Positions 28,119 through 36,204 of a stretch of 64,000 bases of DNA are shown piece after piece. Position 1 is the first letter of the stretch; each line of letters opens with the position of its first letter. The position numbers were made by a program, and so were the translations under genes. The notes below the pieces were generated by a model. It had not been told where the DNA came from, ran no database searches, and saw nothing but the letters and a program-made list of their open reading frames with translations. Source of the stretch: Cognatundibacterium crateris (lineage in GTDB: Bacteria > Pseudomonadota > Gammaproteobacteria > Burkholderiales > Burkholderiaceae_D); contig NZ_JAABOS010000001.1 in NCBI RefSeq assembly GCF_010078235.1, positions 620,001 to 684,000 of the forward strand. Direction: 5' to 3'.

Positions 28119-28880
28119 TCATTCCTTCATTAAGGCGATGTGTTCGCTTCTGTCTGCAAATAGCCAGCCCTGACGGGTAATCAGCTGATCTTTGCGGATG
28201 ATACTCAAACCCCGCTGCACCCCCATCGTCGCCAAATCATCCGCACCAAAATCATCTCCCCAGACAATTTTTTGGATAGTGATCTCATTGCCCCCAGGAG
28301 GTGCTACTGAGGTTTTCTGCCACAGTGCCATCAATTGTTGCTGATAAGCGGATAAAGCAGTTGCAATCGTTGTCGCATCTAAAATACAAGGATGCAGAGG
28401 TGCGGCAACAGGGCAGGACTTGCGTCCCAGGTACAGCACGAACTGGGGCTTACGCAATGCTTCGGCTAACTGGACTAATGTATAAGGCGCGTCTGCATAT
28501 GCCTGAACTGCAACCAGGACATAAGCATCCTGACGATAATCACGGGTGGATAAAATCGTGTTGAGGTCTTGTTTGGGTAGCGACAACTCATCACGACGCG
28601 TGGCATGTGGCCGCTTTTTAAGGTCCGTGCGACTGGGGACTTGCGCGGTATGGTAATCACGCAATAATCGACCGGTATTCACTACACCAATCGCGACACG
28701 ATAGTTATTACACAAAGCCATGTGCGCCGCATGATCATCCCTGTCTATGCCCAACGCGGCAGCGAGCAAACCATAGATAGCGGATTGACCTGGGTAATCA
28801 GCGCTGGGGCGATACTCGCCGACAGCCACCTCCCCCCAAGCCGCCATGGTACCTTGCAGCTGAAAAATCAAGGTCTCCAT
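28119..28880 (-). CDS. cas5e: Cascade subunit Cas5e (CasD, 253 aa)
   Basis: Holds the 5' handle of the crRNA in Cascade. Recognised by METLIFQLQGTMAAWGEVAV, YRPSADYPGQSAIYGLLAAA and RDYHTAQVPSRT, and by FVLYLGRKSCPVAAPL, all typical of the CasD family. It starts 3 bp after the cas7 stop codon and runs into cas6e. Length is usual for the subtype. The 8-nt handle it should bind is ATGAACCG in the array and ATGAGCCG in the CreR-like RNA. Confidence 0.96.
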   Translation of the reverse strand: METLIFQLQGTMAAWGEVAVGEYRPSADYPGQSAIYGLLAAALGIDRDDHAAHMALCNNYRVAIGVVNTGRLLRDYHTAQVPSRTDLKKRPHATRRDELSLPKQDLNTILSTRDYRQDAYVLVAVQAYADAPYTLVQLAEALRKPQFVLYLGRKSCPVAAPLHPCILDATTIATALSAYQQQLMALWQKTSVAPPGGNEITIQKIVWGDDFGADDLATMGVQRGLSIIRKDQLITRQGWLFADRSEHIALMKE

Positions 28881-28883
28881 GAT

Positions 28884-29939
28884 TTACTCAACAATAAATT
28901 CAGCGACTTCGCTCAGGCTGCCTGTTCCTGCTTCCACATTCAATTCCTTCACGGCGTCTGCACAGTCGCCGTACACGGTATTAAAGTTATTACGCTGCCG
29001 GTTCAATTCAGTCACTGCACGGTTTAAGGTATCAGTGTCTTTCACTGGTTTCAGAAAAGCCTGCGCCAGTGTACGTGGCTGTTGATCGCCTTTTTCAGCG
29101 AGTACATACCCGGCGTAAGCTCTTGAGGCAAAACTATTCTGTTTGCCAGTCGGTGATACTTTAGTGACAGCATGCAGCAATGCCTTGAGTGTCTGTTGTG
29201 TCAATACTGTATCGCCTCCAAGATTTTTCAATAACAAGGCGCGGTCAATGCAAAGGTATAAATAAAATACCCCTGCGCCAAATCCGGTTTCACCAATATG
29301 CGCTGCGCCTTGGTCTGTCTCGCCCTTATTCAGATCATCAACAGCCGTAAAATAATCATCCTCAATGGCTGCTTTGTGTACAGTGATCGCATGAGCGACT
29401 TGCACCGCTGCCTCTGAATTAAAGGCTGGCGATCCAGCCAGCATACGACCGAACATAGCGATATCGGCGGCGCTATGCTGCTTGCGCAATAATTTCAGAT
29501 CTTCGTCGGTGGGCGCTTCCTGATTTGCCACCAGTTTATCCACTAAGGCAGCTATCGCCTGTTCTTCCTCAGGATTGAAGTGCACCAGTTGCTCAACATG
29601 CAGGTCTTCATTACCTTCATTCTTTTTGTCCGCTTTTAATTTTCCGAATTGGCTGGCTATGGTTTTTGCCCATTCGCGCGCATTTTTTTCGCTGACACCT
29701 TGCTTTTTGAGAGTCTGATAGACATGTACCCCCATTTCTTTGGTGCGTGTACCGATATTCCCTTTCAACACAGACTCAAAAATATCGGAAGTACGCCAGG
29801 CACGCTTGAGGCTTTGCGAAGAAATACGCAAGCGTGCAGAGTCTCCGACCACGGCTGTTTTTGGGCGACCGGTGTCATCACGGTTCAGATTGGATGGTGG
29901 GTAGCTGGTCAGGATATGCAATTGAATATAACGGGACAT
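28884..29939 (-). CDS. cas7e: Cascade backbone subunit Cas7e (CasC/Cse4, 351 aa)
   Basis: Forms the six-fold filament along the guide RNA. The start MSRYIQLHILTSYPPSNLNR and the following RDDTGRPKTAVVGDSARLRI, SSQSLKRAWR are diagnostic. AAGGAAAAAAC precedes the ATG. Its thumb inserts at every sixth guide position. This matters for the CreR-like guide, whose first mismatch to its target falls at position 12. It lies 46 bp after casB in the Cascade operon. Length is normal. Confidence 0.97.
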   Translation of the reverse strand: MSRYIQLHILTSYPPSNLNRDDTGRPKTAVVGDSARLRISSQSLKRAWRTSDIFESVLKGNIGTRTKEMGVHVYQTLKKQGVSEKNAREWAKTIASQFGKLKADKKNEGNEDLHVEQLVHFNPEEEQAIAALVDKLVANQEAPTDEDLKLLRKQHSAADIAMFGRMLAGSPAFNSEAAVQVAHAITVHKAAIEDDYFTAVDDLNKGETDQGAAHIGETGFGAGVFYLYLCIDRALLLKNLGGDTVLTQQTLKALLHAVTKVSPTGKQNSFASRAYAGYVLAEKGDQQPRTLAQAFLKPVKDTDTLNRAVTELNRQRNNFNTVYGDCADAVKELNVEAGTGSLSEVAEFIVE

Positions 29940-29985
29940 GTTTTTTCCTTGATATTAATATGTTGTTCGCAAATAACTTCTGAGA

Positions 29986-30501
29986 TTAAGCATTCTGTTT
30001 GACAGGCCAGCGGTAGTCATATGCCCACCGTTTTTTTGTGATGTCATTCCACCAGTAGATATCGTGAGCCAACTGATAAACATTCACCTGATTTTTGATC
30101 AGCGGAAGCGTACGGCGCAAACTGACGAATAAATCATCCACATCCATATCGTCAATTTTCAACAAGCCCCGGAAACGAAGTTCTGAAACCAAGGGTTTAT
30201 CGCCAGCCAAGACTGACATCCTTACCGCAACGGCGTCCTGATCATCAGTTGTCACATGCGCCAATAAACTCGCAATAGCGGCTAATTTATCTTTTTCTGT
30301 GCTTGTCGATTCAGCAGGCCAGCGATGTGCAAGCATGTAACGATAAAAACGCTGATAAGCCGGACTCAGACTCACTTCATCTAATGTGGCACAACGACGC
30401 AGCATGGCACGGCTGGCACGGTCATCTTTCAGATCAACCCACCATTGATGCAACGTCTGCCCTAAATGACTCTCAGGACTGAAACTGATTTTTTCTTGCA
30501 T
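29986..30501 (-). CDS. casB: Cascade small subunit Cse2 (CasB/Cas11e, 171 aa)
   Basis: Helical small subunit, present as a dimer along the Cascade belly. Recognisable features are LGQTLHQWWVDLKDDRASRA, LRRCATLDEVSLSPAYQRFY and LRFRGLLKIDDMDVDDLFVS. The ATG at 30501 has AGGAG eight bases upstream; a longer frame starting at 30522 is rejected. It is separated from casA by 137 bp, unusual in this otherwise compact operon. That gap carries an inverted repeat and a possible tiny reading frame, described separately. Confidence 0.93.
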   Translation of the reverse strand: MQEKISFSPESHLGQTLHQWWVDLKDDRASRAMLRRCATLDEVSLSPAYQRFYRYMLAHRWPAESTSTEKDKLAAIASLLAHVTTDDQDAVAVRMSVLAGDKPLVSELRFRGLLKIDDMDVDDLFVSLRRTLPLIKNQVNVYQLAHDIYWWNDITKKRWAYDYRWPVKQNA

Positions 30502-30503
30502 AG

Positions 30504-30624
30504 TTAATACTCCTGCAAACACGATTCCGTTTGTAAACTGGTCAATAATTCAGCACCGATCAAACCAAAGCACGTCACCGTCATTCACATTCAATTGGTA
30601 TAAACGGTGCTGTCTGACTTTCAC
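30504..30624 (-). other. Possible small, frame-broken coding sequence and inverted repeat between casA and casB
   Basis: Starting at a GTG at 30624 the frame reads VKVRQHRLYQLNVNDGDVLW and stops at 30550. In another frame the sequence continues FGLIGAELLTSLQTESCLQE up to a TAA two bases before the casB start. Together they look like one ~42-residue peptide with a small indel. The stretch also carries CAGCACCG (30550-30557) and CGGTGCTG (30605-30612), able to pair around a 47-nt loop. Whether it is coding, structural or neither is undecided. Confidence 0.3.
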
Positions 30625-30638
30625 TATCTGCTTACCTG

Positions 30639-32297
30639 TTACTTCTTTGTTTTTGGATTTTTTTTCACGCTGCCTGATTTGCCCTGCTTGCCTGGGTCTT
30701 CTGATTGATTCGCTATTGGAATCTGCAGAATTGTTTTGATCGCTTTACCAGATAAATTTCTTTCCAGACCTTTATAGGCTTCCGCAATTCGCCGCGGATT
30801 TTGTTGTGCGATGGCGCCTGCACCAACAATATCAACGTCAAATAAGTGCAAAGATTTTTTAGCTAACACGCTAAGCCACACCTCGCCAAAACTGATGAGG
30901 AAATGACTGTCGTCTTCATTGATACCATTTTCAGAATGTGCTTGCCGGATCAATTTTTCCAGATTGCGATAAAAATCTGGCTCAGTACCATCCCAAAAAG
31001 CTTTATCTACGAAACTTAAATCACCCCGTAAATCGCTGTCCCCAAACCAAGCCAGCTTGACCGCCTGTCGTAAGTAAAAAATAGCTTGCTCTGCTGATTC
31101 AATCAGGCGTTTGACAAAATCATGAAAATTCTTCTGGGTAGCGCGATCGCAATCAGTAAGCTGATATAAAGGAAACCGGGTTTCATACCAACAGCGCGGT
31201 TTCATGTTGTCCATATCGTAGCCAAACACCCATAAACGCAAGGCTCCTGTTTTATTCCGGCGCTGCCCTTCAACATAATTCACGATGCTTGCTGCCTGCA
31301 CATTTTTTTTATTGTGCGAACTACCCATCACCCAGGACAACCAATGTTTATAGCTGAATCCATCGGGCTGCGGATGCACGGGCAACCAGCCTTCCTTTGT
31401 CTCGTAGTAGGGGGAAAATGGATGGCGCCATGGACCTTTGTAATTCAAGCCCTGCGGCCTGGTCAGATAACGATGTATCAATTGCGTCGATTCGCGCTTG
31501 CATATATCGCACTGTCCCGTCTGGACACTAGCAAAATCAAGGCGGATACGGCGAGGCATCGCCCAGAACACATGATGAGGATGGGTTTGCAGCGGCTGGG
31601 TCTCACCACCTGCGGCCTGAATTTTGGCAATATCAGCCAGCCATGGAAATGTGAAGTGGGCTGCTGTTTTCTGTGCATCGCCGCCCTGCTCCAGAAACAG
31701 GCGTTGCGGCTTTACGTTCAGCCACAGGTCGTGCCACAGGCTGCGCGAAGGCGTTGCCACCACCAGCGTGGTTAATGGGCCACCGCCACGTAAGCTGGTA
31801 CGGTTTCCCGCACCACCTGCCGGGGCATTGGTTTGCAAGGTCATCAAGGCCGTTGCAGCACAATGCGGGCACATCGTTTTAAAGATGTCACGCTTAACAA
31901 AGTGATCGGTATTTTTATCAATCGTCGAGCCACCTGCGGCATCAATCAAGAGTGCGTCAATCGCACATTCTGTGCCCGCTGTCAGACTGTAATCCTGCAT
32001 AAAGCGTGCGCTATCACCATCCAGGATAAAGGCATCAGCAAACGGAGCAAACCATTTTTGCAGCAACTCAGCCTTTGGCGGCGAATCGACATACTCTTCC
32101 CAATCTCCCTCAGTATTTACGGGCGAAGTTGTCTGCAGCAGGCCAACCATCATCTGTGCCAGCGCACCATTAAAATCAGGCCGGTTAGCAGCAAAGGCAA
32201 GGATATCGTCCTCAACTATCTGACAAGGTGCAATCCAGTCAATGCGGCCAGTCTTGCGGCGAACTGGCAGCCATTTTTCTGTCATTAATGAAATCAT
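30639..32297 (-). CDS. casA: Cascade large subunit Cse1 (CasA/Cas8e, 552 aa)
   Basis: Recognises the PAM and recruits Cas3. It opens MTEKWLPVRRKTGRIDWIAP after a short lead. A four-cysteine zinc site is visible: CPHC at about residues 143-146 and CDIC at about 263-266, with the PAM-side loop TNAPAGGAGNRTSLRGGGPL between them. The ATG at 32297 overlaps the stop of the 98-codon gene by 4 bp; a second ATG at 32285 would begin at the conserved MTEKW and is equally plausible. Ends in a basic tail KNPKTKK. Length is slightly above the usual 500-520. Confidence 0.96.
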   Translation of the reverse strand: MISLMTEKWLPVRRKTGRIDWIAPCQIVEDDILAFAANRPDFNGALAQMMVGLLQTTSPVNTEGDWEEYVDSPPKAELLQKWFAPFADAFILDGDSARFMQDYSLTAGTECAIDALLIDAAGGSTIDKNTDHFVKRDIFKTMCPHCAATALMTLQTNAPAGGAGNRTSLRGGGPLTTLVVATPSRSLWHDLWLNVKPQRLFLEQGGDAQKTAAHFTFPWLADIAKIQAAGGETQPLQTHPHHVFWAMPRRIRLDFASVQTGQCDICKRESTQLIHRYLTRPQGLNYKGPWRHPFSPYYETKEGWLPVHPQPDGFSYKHWLSWVMGSSHNKKNVQAASIVNYVEGQRRNKTGALRLWVFGYDMDNMKPRCWYETRFPLYQLTDCDRATQKNFHDFVKRLIESAEQAIFYLRQAVKLAWFGDSDLRGDLSFVDKAFWDGTEPDFYRNLEKLIRQAHSENGINEDDSHFLISFGEVWLSVLAKKSLHLFDVDIVGAGAIAQQNPRRIAEAYKGLERNLSGKAIKTILQIPIANQSEDPGKQGKSGSVKKNPKTKK

Positions 32298-32590
32298 TCT
32301 TTACTCACCCCAAACATGTCTTGCTGTCGACCACCAACAGACTTTGATAAATTAATTTCACCTATACGACCTCTCCAAAAATTACCCCGACCACCCCGCT
32401 CATCAGCATGATCAAATTCATGCAACGCCAACTGCCTATCTTTACAACTAAGGACAGCGATAATTTTCAGTCCATCTAAGTCTGTACGATCAACCAGCTC
32501 CTCAAAAGCAGCAAGTGCTGCCTTTTCACTGGCAGTAATGGTTTTTGAGCAGATACGTTGATCTGGTTTTTGTAAGTAAATTTTGTACAT
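32294..32590 (-). CDS. Conserved-looking protein of unknown function heading the Cascade operon (98 aa)
   Basis: The first gene behind the cas promoter. It reads MYKIYLQKPDQRICSKTITA, then SEKAALAAFEELVDRTDLDG, LKIIAVLSCKDRQLALHEF, then FWRGRIGEINLSKSVGGRQQ. AGGAG six bases before the ATG is the best ribosome site in the operon, and the stop overlaps casA by 4 bp, so it is translated with Cascade. I associate the N-terminal pattern with small hypothetical proteins on mobile elements of Proteobacteria, from memory and unverified. It is not a standard type I-E component. It is the gene most directly under the CreR-like RNA, so it may be an accessory, regulator, or a toxin held down by Cascade. 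No catalytic motif is visible. Confidence 0.75.
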   Translation of the reverse strand: MYKIYLQKPDQRICSKTITASEKAALAAFEELVDRTDLDGLKIIAVLSCKDRQLALHEFDHADERGGRGNFWRGRIGEINLSKSVGGRQQDMFGVSKE

Positions 32591-32660
32591 AGCACTCTCC
32601 TGATTGAGCAGTAAATCATTTGATTTCCGTAACCAAGATCAAGATTAGCACATTTTTTTT

Positions 32661-32684
32661 AAGTATATAACCCTTTTGATTTTA
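32661..32684 (+). promoter_or_regulatory. Protospacer with AAG PAM in the Cascade operon promoter, predicted CreR target
   Basis: AAG at 32661-32663 is the canonical type I-E PAM. It is followed by TATATAACCCTTTTGA at 32664-32679, identical to the first 16 nt of the CreR-like guide except position 12. The site overlaps TATACT (minus strand, 32667-32662), the likely -10 of the promoter for the 98-codon gene and casA; a clear -35 is not seen. Confidence 0.75.
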
Positions 32685-32714
32685 AATTTTTTTCATTTTA
32701 CAAATTGCCGCCTA

Positions 32715-32720
32715 TATAAT
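32715..32720 (+). promoter_or_regulatory. -10 element of the CreR-like RNA
   Basis: A perfect TATAAT, in TATATAATGTGAC, lies 9 bp before the first degenerate repeat. This would place the transcript start at about 32727-32730. The -35 region around 32692 is weak. Confidence 0.6.
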
Positions 32721-32726
32721 GTGACT

Positions 32727-32829
32727 TTTGAGTTCCCTAAAGTTTAGGGATGAGCCGTATATAACCCTGTTGAAAGTCCCATTCCCCATTCTCATGGGGA
32801 TTAATCCGGTGCAGCGTTTTCTGCACCGG
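32727..32829 (+). ncRNA. CreR/CreA-like crRNA: degenerate repeat, 21-nt guide, degenerate repeat
   Basis: Repeat 1 (32730-32757) begins GAGTTCCC and ends GGGATGAGCCG. Its stem CCCTAA/TTAGGG replaces the array stem CCCCAT/ATGGGG by compensatory changes, so the fold is kept while the sequence differs. Cas6e cleavage would leave the handle ATGAGCCG (array: ATGAACCG). The guide runs 32758-32778, shorter than the 32-nt spacers. Repeat 2 (32779-32808) reads ATTCCCCATTCTCATGGGGA then TTAATCCGG and overlaps the cas3 stop codon. A perfect 9-bp hairpin, CCGGTGCAG/CTGCACCGG at 32806-32829, could mark the 3' end. The guide matches the Cascade operon promoter beside an AAG PAM. Prediction: Cascade loaded with this RNA silences its own operon, without enough pairing for Cas3 cutting. 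Confidence 0.8.
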
Positions 32830-35572
32830 CTCCCTCCACTCTCAATCCAAAATTCTCGTCATACAACCAGGTCAGCAGCTCTGTTTTTTTTCCCGACTTT
32901 TCATTTGCAGCTGTCCATGCCTGCCCTTTCCAGACACCATCGGCTTGCTGCGACAAAGCTAATAAGCCACACCACTTCCCTTCACCCGGCAATGTTTTAT
33001 GTAATCGGTCATAAGCAATGCGCGCAGCAGGTTCTGAAGGCGGGTCGATCCGCGCCAATATGCGTGTGGCCACCTTCACCATGCTGTATGTCCAGACGCC
33101 ACTCGACCACGGCTCCAGATTGTTACCTGCCCATTTTGCCAACATGATCTCTGTCGTTTCTTCGCCAAGACGGGAAGGTGTTTTCGCTTCACTCCACCAA
33201 TCCCCGATCTCTCCGCGCTGGTAACCTGCCGCTATTTTGAGGGTGTTTTGCTGAGCCAGACTGGCTTCGGACATATCCTGACCTTGCGCCTTCAAGGAAC
33301 TCATCGTCAGTGACGTGGGCAATACGGTATCTTTCGAAAACACATGCTCGATCATCGTCCGTGCATCAGTTGGCATCGTAAAACAGCCTTTCTGCAACAC
33401 CTGTGCACTGAGCCATAATTGCCCATGGTTTTTGTATACGTATTGGCCGGTTTTAAATACAGCGCCATACCAGTCTGCTTTGGGCTGCACTGTCCATGTG
33501 GGCGCAAATACCCATAAGCATGCGGCGGGGCGACCATCCTTTGCATCCTCCCCACTGATGCGCATGCCCTGCGCATCACGTACATGACGTTGCAAGCGCC
33601 CTGCTCTTTGAAGTACGCGGTCTATAGGCGCAAGATCGCTGATGAGGACATCGAAATCCACATCCAACGACTGTTCTGCGACCTGAGTTGCTATCATCAA
33701 ACGACCTTGCCTGTCTTCAGGTGTGCTGTTACCACCAAAAGACTGCAATACCTGGGCTTCTTTATTCAGCCTGTCCTGTAAAGAAAAGCGAGCGTGAAAT
33801 AAGGTGATTTTGTCTGACGGGACACTGACTGCAAACCGCTCGTAAGCTGCCATCGCATCTGCGACCGTATTGCGAATCCATCCTACACATTGCCCTTGTC
33901 TTAACGCAGCATCTACATGCGCATAAACTGTATCAATATCGGATTCGTAATGTACCTGTACTGTCCGGGAAACATTCGCCCGCGAGGAAAGCGCGGTTTC
34001 ACTGAGCCTCGGCTGACCGTCATACCAACAAGTCGCTAATGGATAATCGATGGAGTTAATAAGCGGAATGTTTGTCTGATGACGACCTCTGGCATAAGCG
34101 CTGATCAAGCTCTGCTTCATGTCCGCAGGCAAAGTGGCGGAAAGCAAAATCACAGAACCATTCGTCCGAGCATGAAAATTCAGCAGTACTTCTAATGCGC
34201 CTTGCATATAGGCGTCGCATGCATGAACCTCGTCAATAATCAATACTTTGTTATACAAGCCGAGCAAACGCAAAGACTGGTGCTTGCTATGGAGAACAGC
34301 AAGCAATGCCTGATCAATCGTGCCAACACCTGCGGATGCAAGTAAAGCCCGCTTGGTATGATCTGCCAGCCATGCCGTACAACGGGCAGTCGCCGTTTCA
34401 TCTGACTGAGCAGGATCATGCTCTGGTTCGTCGTCAGGTAGAATAGAAATGGCAAATTTATCGACCAGAGTTTTGAAGCCATGTGCCAGCGTTAAATTCG
34501 CATTTCCCTCAAAGAGCATCCTGTAGACATCCGCTATCCGATGATACATGGCGTTCGCTGTTGCCATCGTCGGCAATCCAATGAAAAAGCCCTCTGCCGC
34601 ACCTTGCGCCATTAAGCGATAGGCCAGCATGACCGCCGCCTCTGTTTTGCCTGCACCCGTAACGTCTTCTAATAAATAAATTTGTGGCGACTGCTGGATA
34701 TCTACCGTTGCTGCCCAGTGCTGCAACGGCGATGGCTCATCGATATATGAGAAAAAGTCCCTGATCTGTTTCCCCGGCATGACCGGCACAGGCAACACAC
34801 CGGAATGTGCTAACGCGTCCTCCGCCCTCTCCTGTGCTTTAGACCAGTATGTTTCTACATCTTGCGCTTGCTGCTGGTAAGAAAAAAATTTCGTATTCGA
34901 CCCCAGCCAATCAGCCAATACGGTAACACCAGCAAACCACCATGACAGCATTTGACTATTCGTTTCAAAATCAGCCCCTGTCTGAAGCGGAATTCTCCTG
35001 GATTCGTCGCTTAATAGTAAGCTTGCCATTGCCTGCACAAAGTGACCGGCAGCGTACTTATCACCCCTGAGAAAAAACGAATTAACCTGACCACGCACTT
35101 TCGGTGGCATACCATGATGCCCGGTGACTGCCTGCATCCAACTACGCAATCCTCTCTGAGTGCGCGATGAGTTATCGATGCCAATTTTGAGTAAAATGCC
35201 TTCCTCAACCAGATCATCATCCCATAACCAGAAACCCAATGAGTCATGCCGCTCCGTGTATGACTTGCCTGGATTAGAATGGCGCTGCTGTAAAGTCCAA
35301 ATCAAGTCATCTCGTTGCGACTGAAACGCTTCACTGAATTTACCCAGATCATGCAATGCCAGCAGAAAACCTGCCCACTCTAAAAACGCGGACTCAGAAC
35401 AGTTCAATAACTGACTACCCGCCTTGAGAAAATTTGGAGATTTTTTTAAATACGTTACGCCCACTGCGGAAACATCCAATGAGTGGAAAACCAACAAATG
35501 AAATTTGTCAGCGCTATCGCCTACAGGCTTAGCCTTTCCCCAATATTTGTAGTAATCCGTCGTGTCTGTCAT
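32801..35572 (-). CDS. cas3: CRISPR helicase-nuclease Cas3 (923 aa)
   Basis: Effector that degrades DNA marked by Cascade. An HD nuclease domain (HSLDVS near residue 30 and LLALHDLGKFSEAF near 74) precedes a superfamily 2 helicase with EDVTGAGKTEAAV (Walker A), LIIDEVHACDAY (motif II) and VILLSATLP. Helicase motif VI (DRVLQRAGRLQRH) follows. It has its own promoter region: TTGCAT and TATAAT with an 18-bp spacer at 35694-35665 on the minus strand. No strong ribosome site precedes the ATG. Its 3' end meets the oppositely transcribed CreR-like RNA, whose second repeat covers the stop codon. Length is normal for I-E. Confidence 0.97.
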   Translation of the reverse strand: MTDTTDYYKYWGKAKPVGDSADKFHLLVFHSLDVSAVGVTYLKKSPNFLKAGSQLLNCSESAFLEWAGFLLALHDLGKFSEAFQSQRDDLIWTLQQRHSNPGKSYTERHDSLGFWLWDDDLVEEGILLKIGIDNSSRTQRGLRSWMQAVTGHHGMPPKVRGQVNSFFLRGDKYAAGHFVQAMASLLLSDESRRIPLQTGADFETNSQMLSWWFAGVTVLADWLGSNTKFFSYQQQAQDVETYWSKAQERAEDALAHSGVLPVPVMPGKQIRDFFSYIDEPSPLQHWAATVDIQQSPQIYLLEDVTGAGKTEAAVMLAYRLMAQGAAEGFFIGLPTMATANAMYHRIADVYRMLFEGNANLTLAHGFKTLVDKFAISILPDDEPEHDPAQSDETATARCTAWLADHTKRALLASAGVGTIDQALLAVLHSKHQSLRLLGLYNKVLIIDEVHACDAYMQGALEVLLNFHARTNGSVILLSATLPADMKQSLISAYARGRHQTNIPLINSIDYPLATCWYDGQPRLSETALSSRANVSRTVQVHYESDIDTVYAHVDAALRQGQCVGWIRNTVADAMAAYERFAVSVPSDKITLFHARFSLQDRLNKEAQVLQSFGGNSTPEDRQGRLMIATQVAEQSLDVDFDVLISDLAPIDRVLQRAGRLQRHVRDAQGMRISGEDAKDGRPAACLWVFAPTWTVQPKADWYGAVFKTGQYVYKNHGQLWLSAQVLQKGCFTMPTDARTMIEHVFSKDTVLPTSLTMSSLKAQGQDMSEASLAQQNTLKIAAGYQRGEIGDWWSEAKTPSRLGEETTEIMLAKWAGNNLEPWSSGVWTYSMVKVATRILARIDPPSEPAARIAYDRLHKTLPGEGKWCGLLALSQQADGVWKGQAWTAANEKSGKKTELLTWLYDENFGLRVEGAGAENAAPD

Positions 35573-36204
35573 TGAGCAAAAACAGTTAAATTATGTATTG
35601 GCTACCCAATCAATACCTACCAACTTCAGATAATTAGCGCGACCTTTTAATTGCATCAACATTAATTATAAAAATTATATTTGTCAATATGCAACTAAAT
35701 ATTGACCTATCGCATAAATATCTGCGGTCATTTTAATTTTTTGCGGTGTGCCAAAAGGAAATCCAAGAGGGTGTGCGGCGAGATTCCGTCGCTTGCAATA
35801 TCTAGTTCTATTAGACGAAACAACGACATCGTTTTCGCAAAGAACCGTAGCAATATCAAATAGTCGTATCTAAAACCGTTAGCGAACGCAAAGTTACTAT
35901 GAATGATTTATTGAATAAAGCGTTCATAAACAGCCGTAAAAAAACCGAAACAACGACAAATACCGCCAAGCGCTGATCTCGAGTGAAATGCGAATTACGT
36001 TCCACGTTTTTGTTGAAAATTCAATCTGGACGTTTATCGTTTCTACCAGGAAATCGAATTCCAGCAGCAACTTCCTGCGTTAGCCAAGCCAGAACGCAAC
36101 GTTGCACATCACACCAGTTCATCACATAACATTTGAAGTTCGTTTTATTGTCTACATTTTAATATTATGGGAGAATGCCCGATTTCAAACTAAAAGGTTA
36201 AATA
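35573..36204. other. AT-rich intergenic region between cas3 and lemA-like genes, 632 bp
   Basis: Holds the probable cas3 promoter (minus strand, 35694-35665; TGTCAA at 35682-35687 gives an alternative TTGACA) and, at its right end, the ribosome site AAAGGTTAAATA of the LemA-like gene. I found no coding sequence, no LysR remainder and no further CRISPR-like repeat here. Confidence 0.55.

Noticed and set aside
32777-32808. Repeat-like hairpin after cas3 as a plain transcription terminator
   Set aside because: On the cas3 strand it lacks a T-run, and its sequence follows the CRISPR repeat over its whole length, so it is better explained as part of the mini-CRISPR.
35573-36204. Possible second guide target or LysR remainder upstream of cas3
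   Set aside because: No stretch matching the guide seed with a PAM and no LysR-like reading was found.
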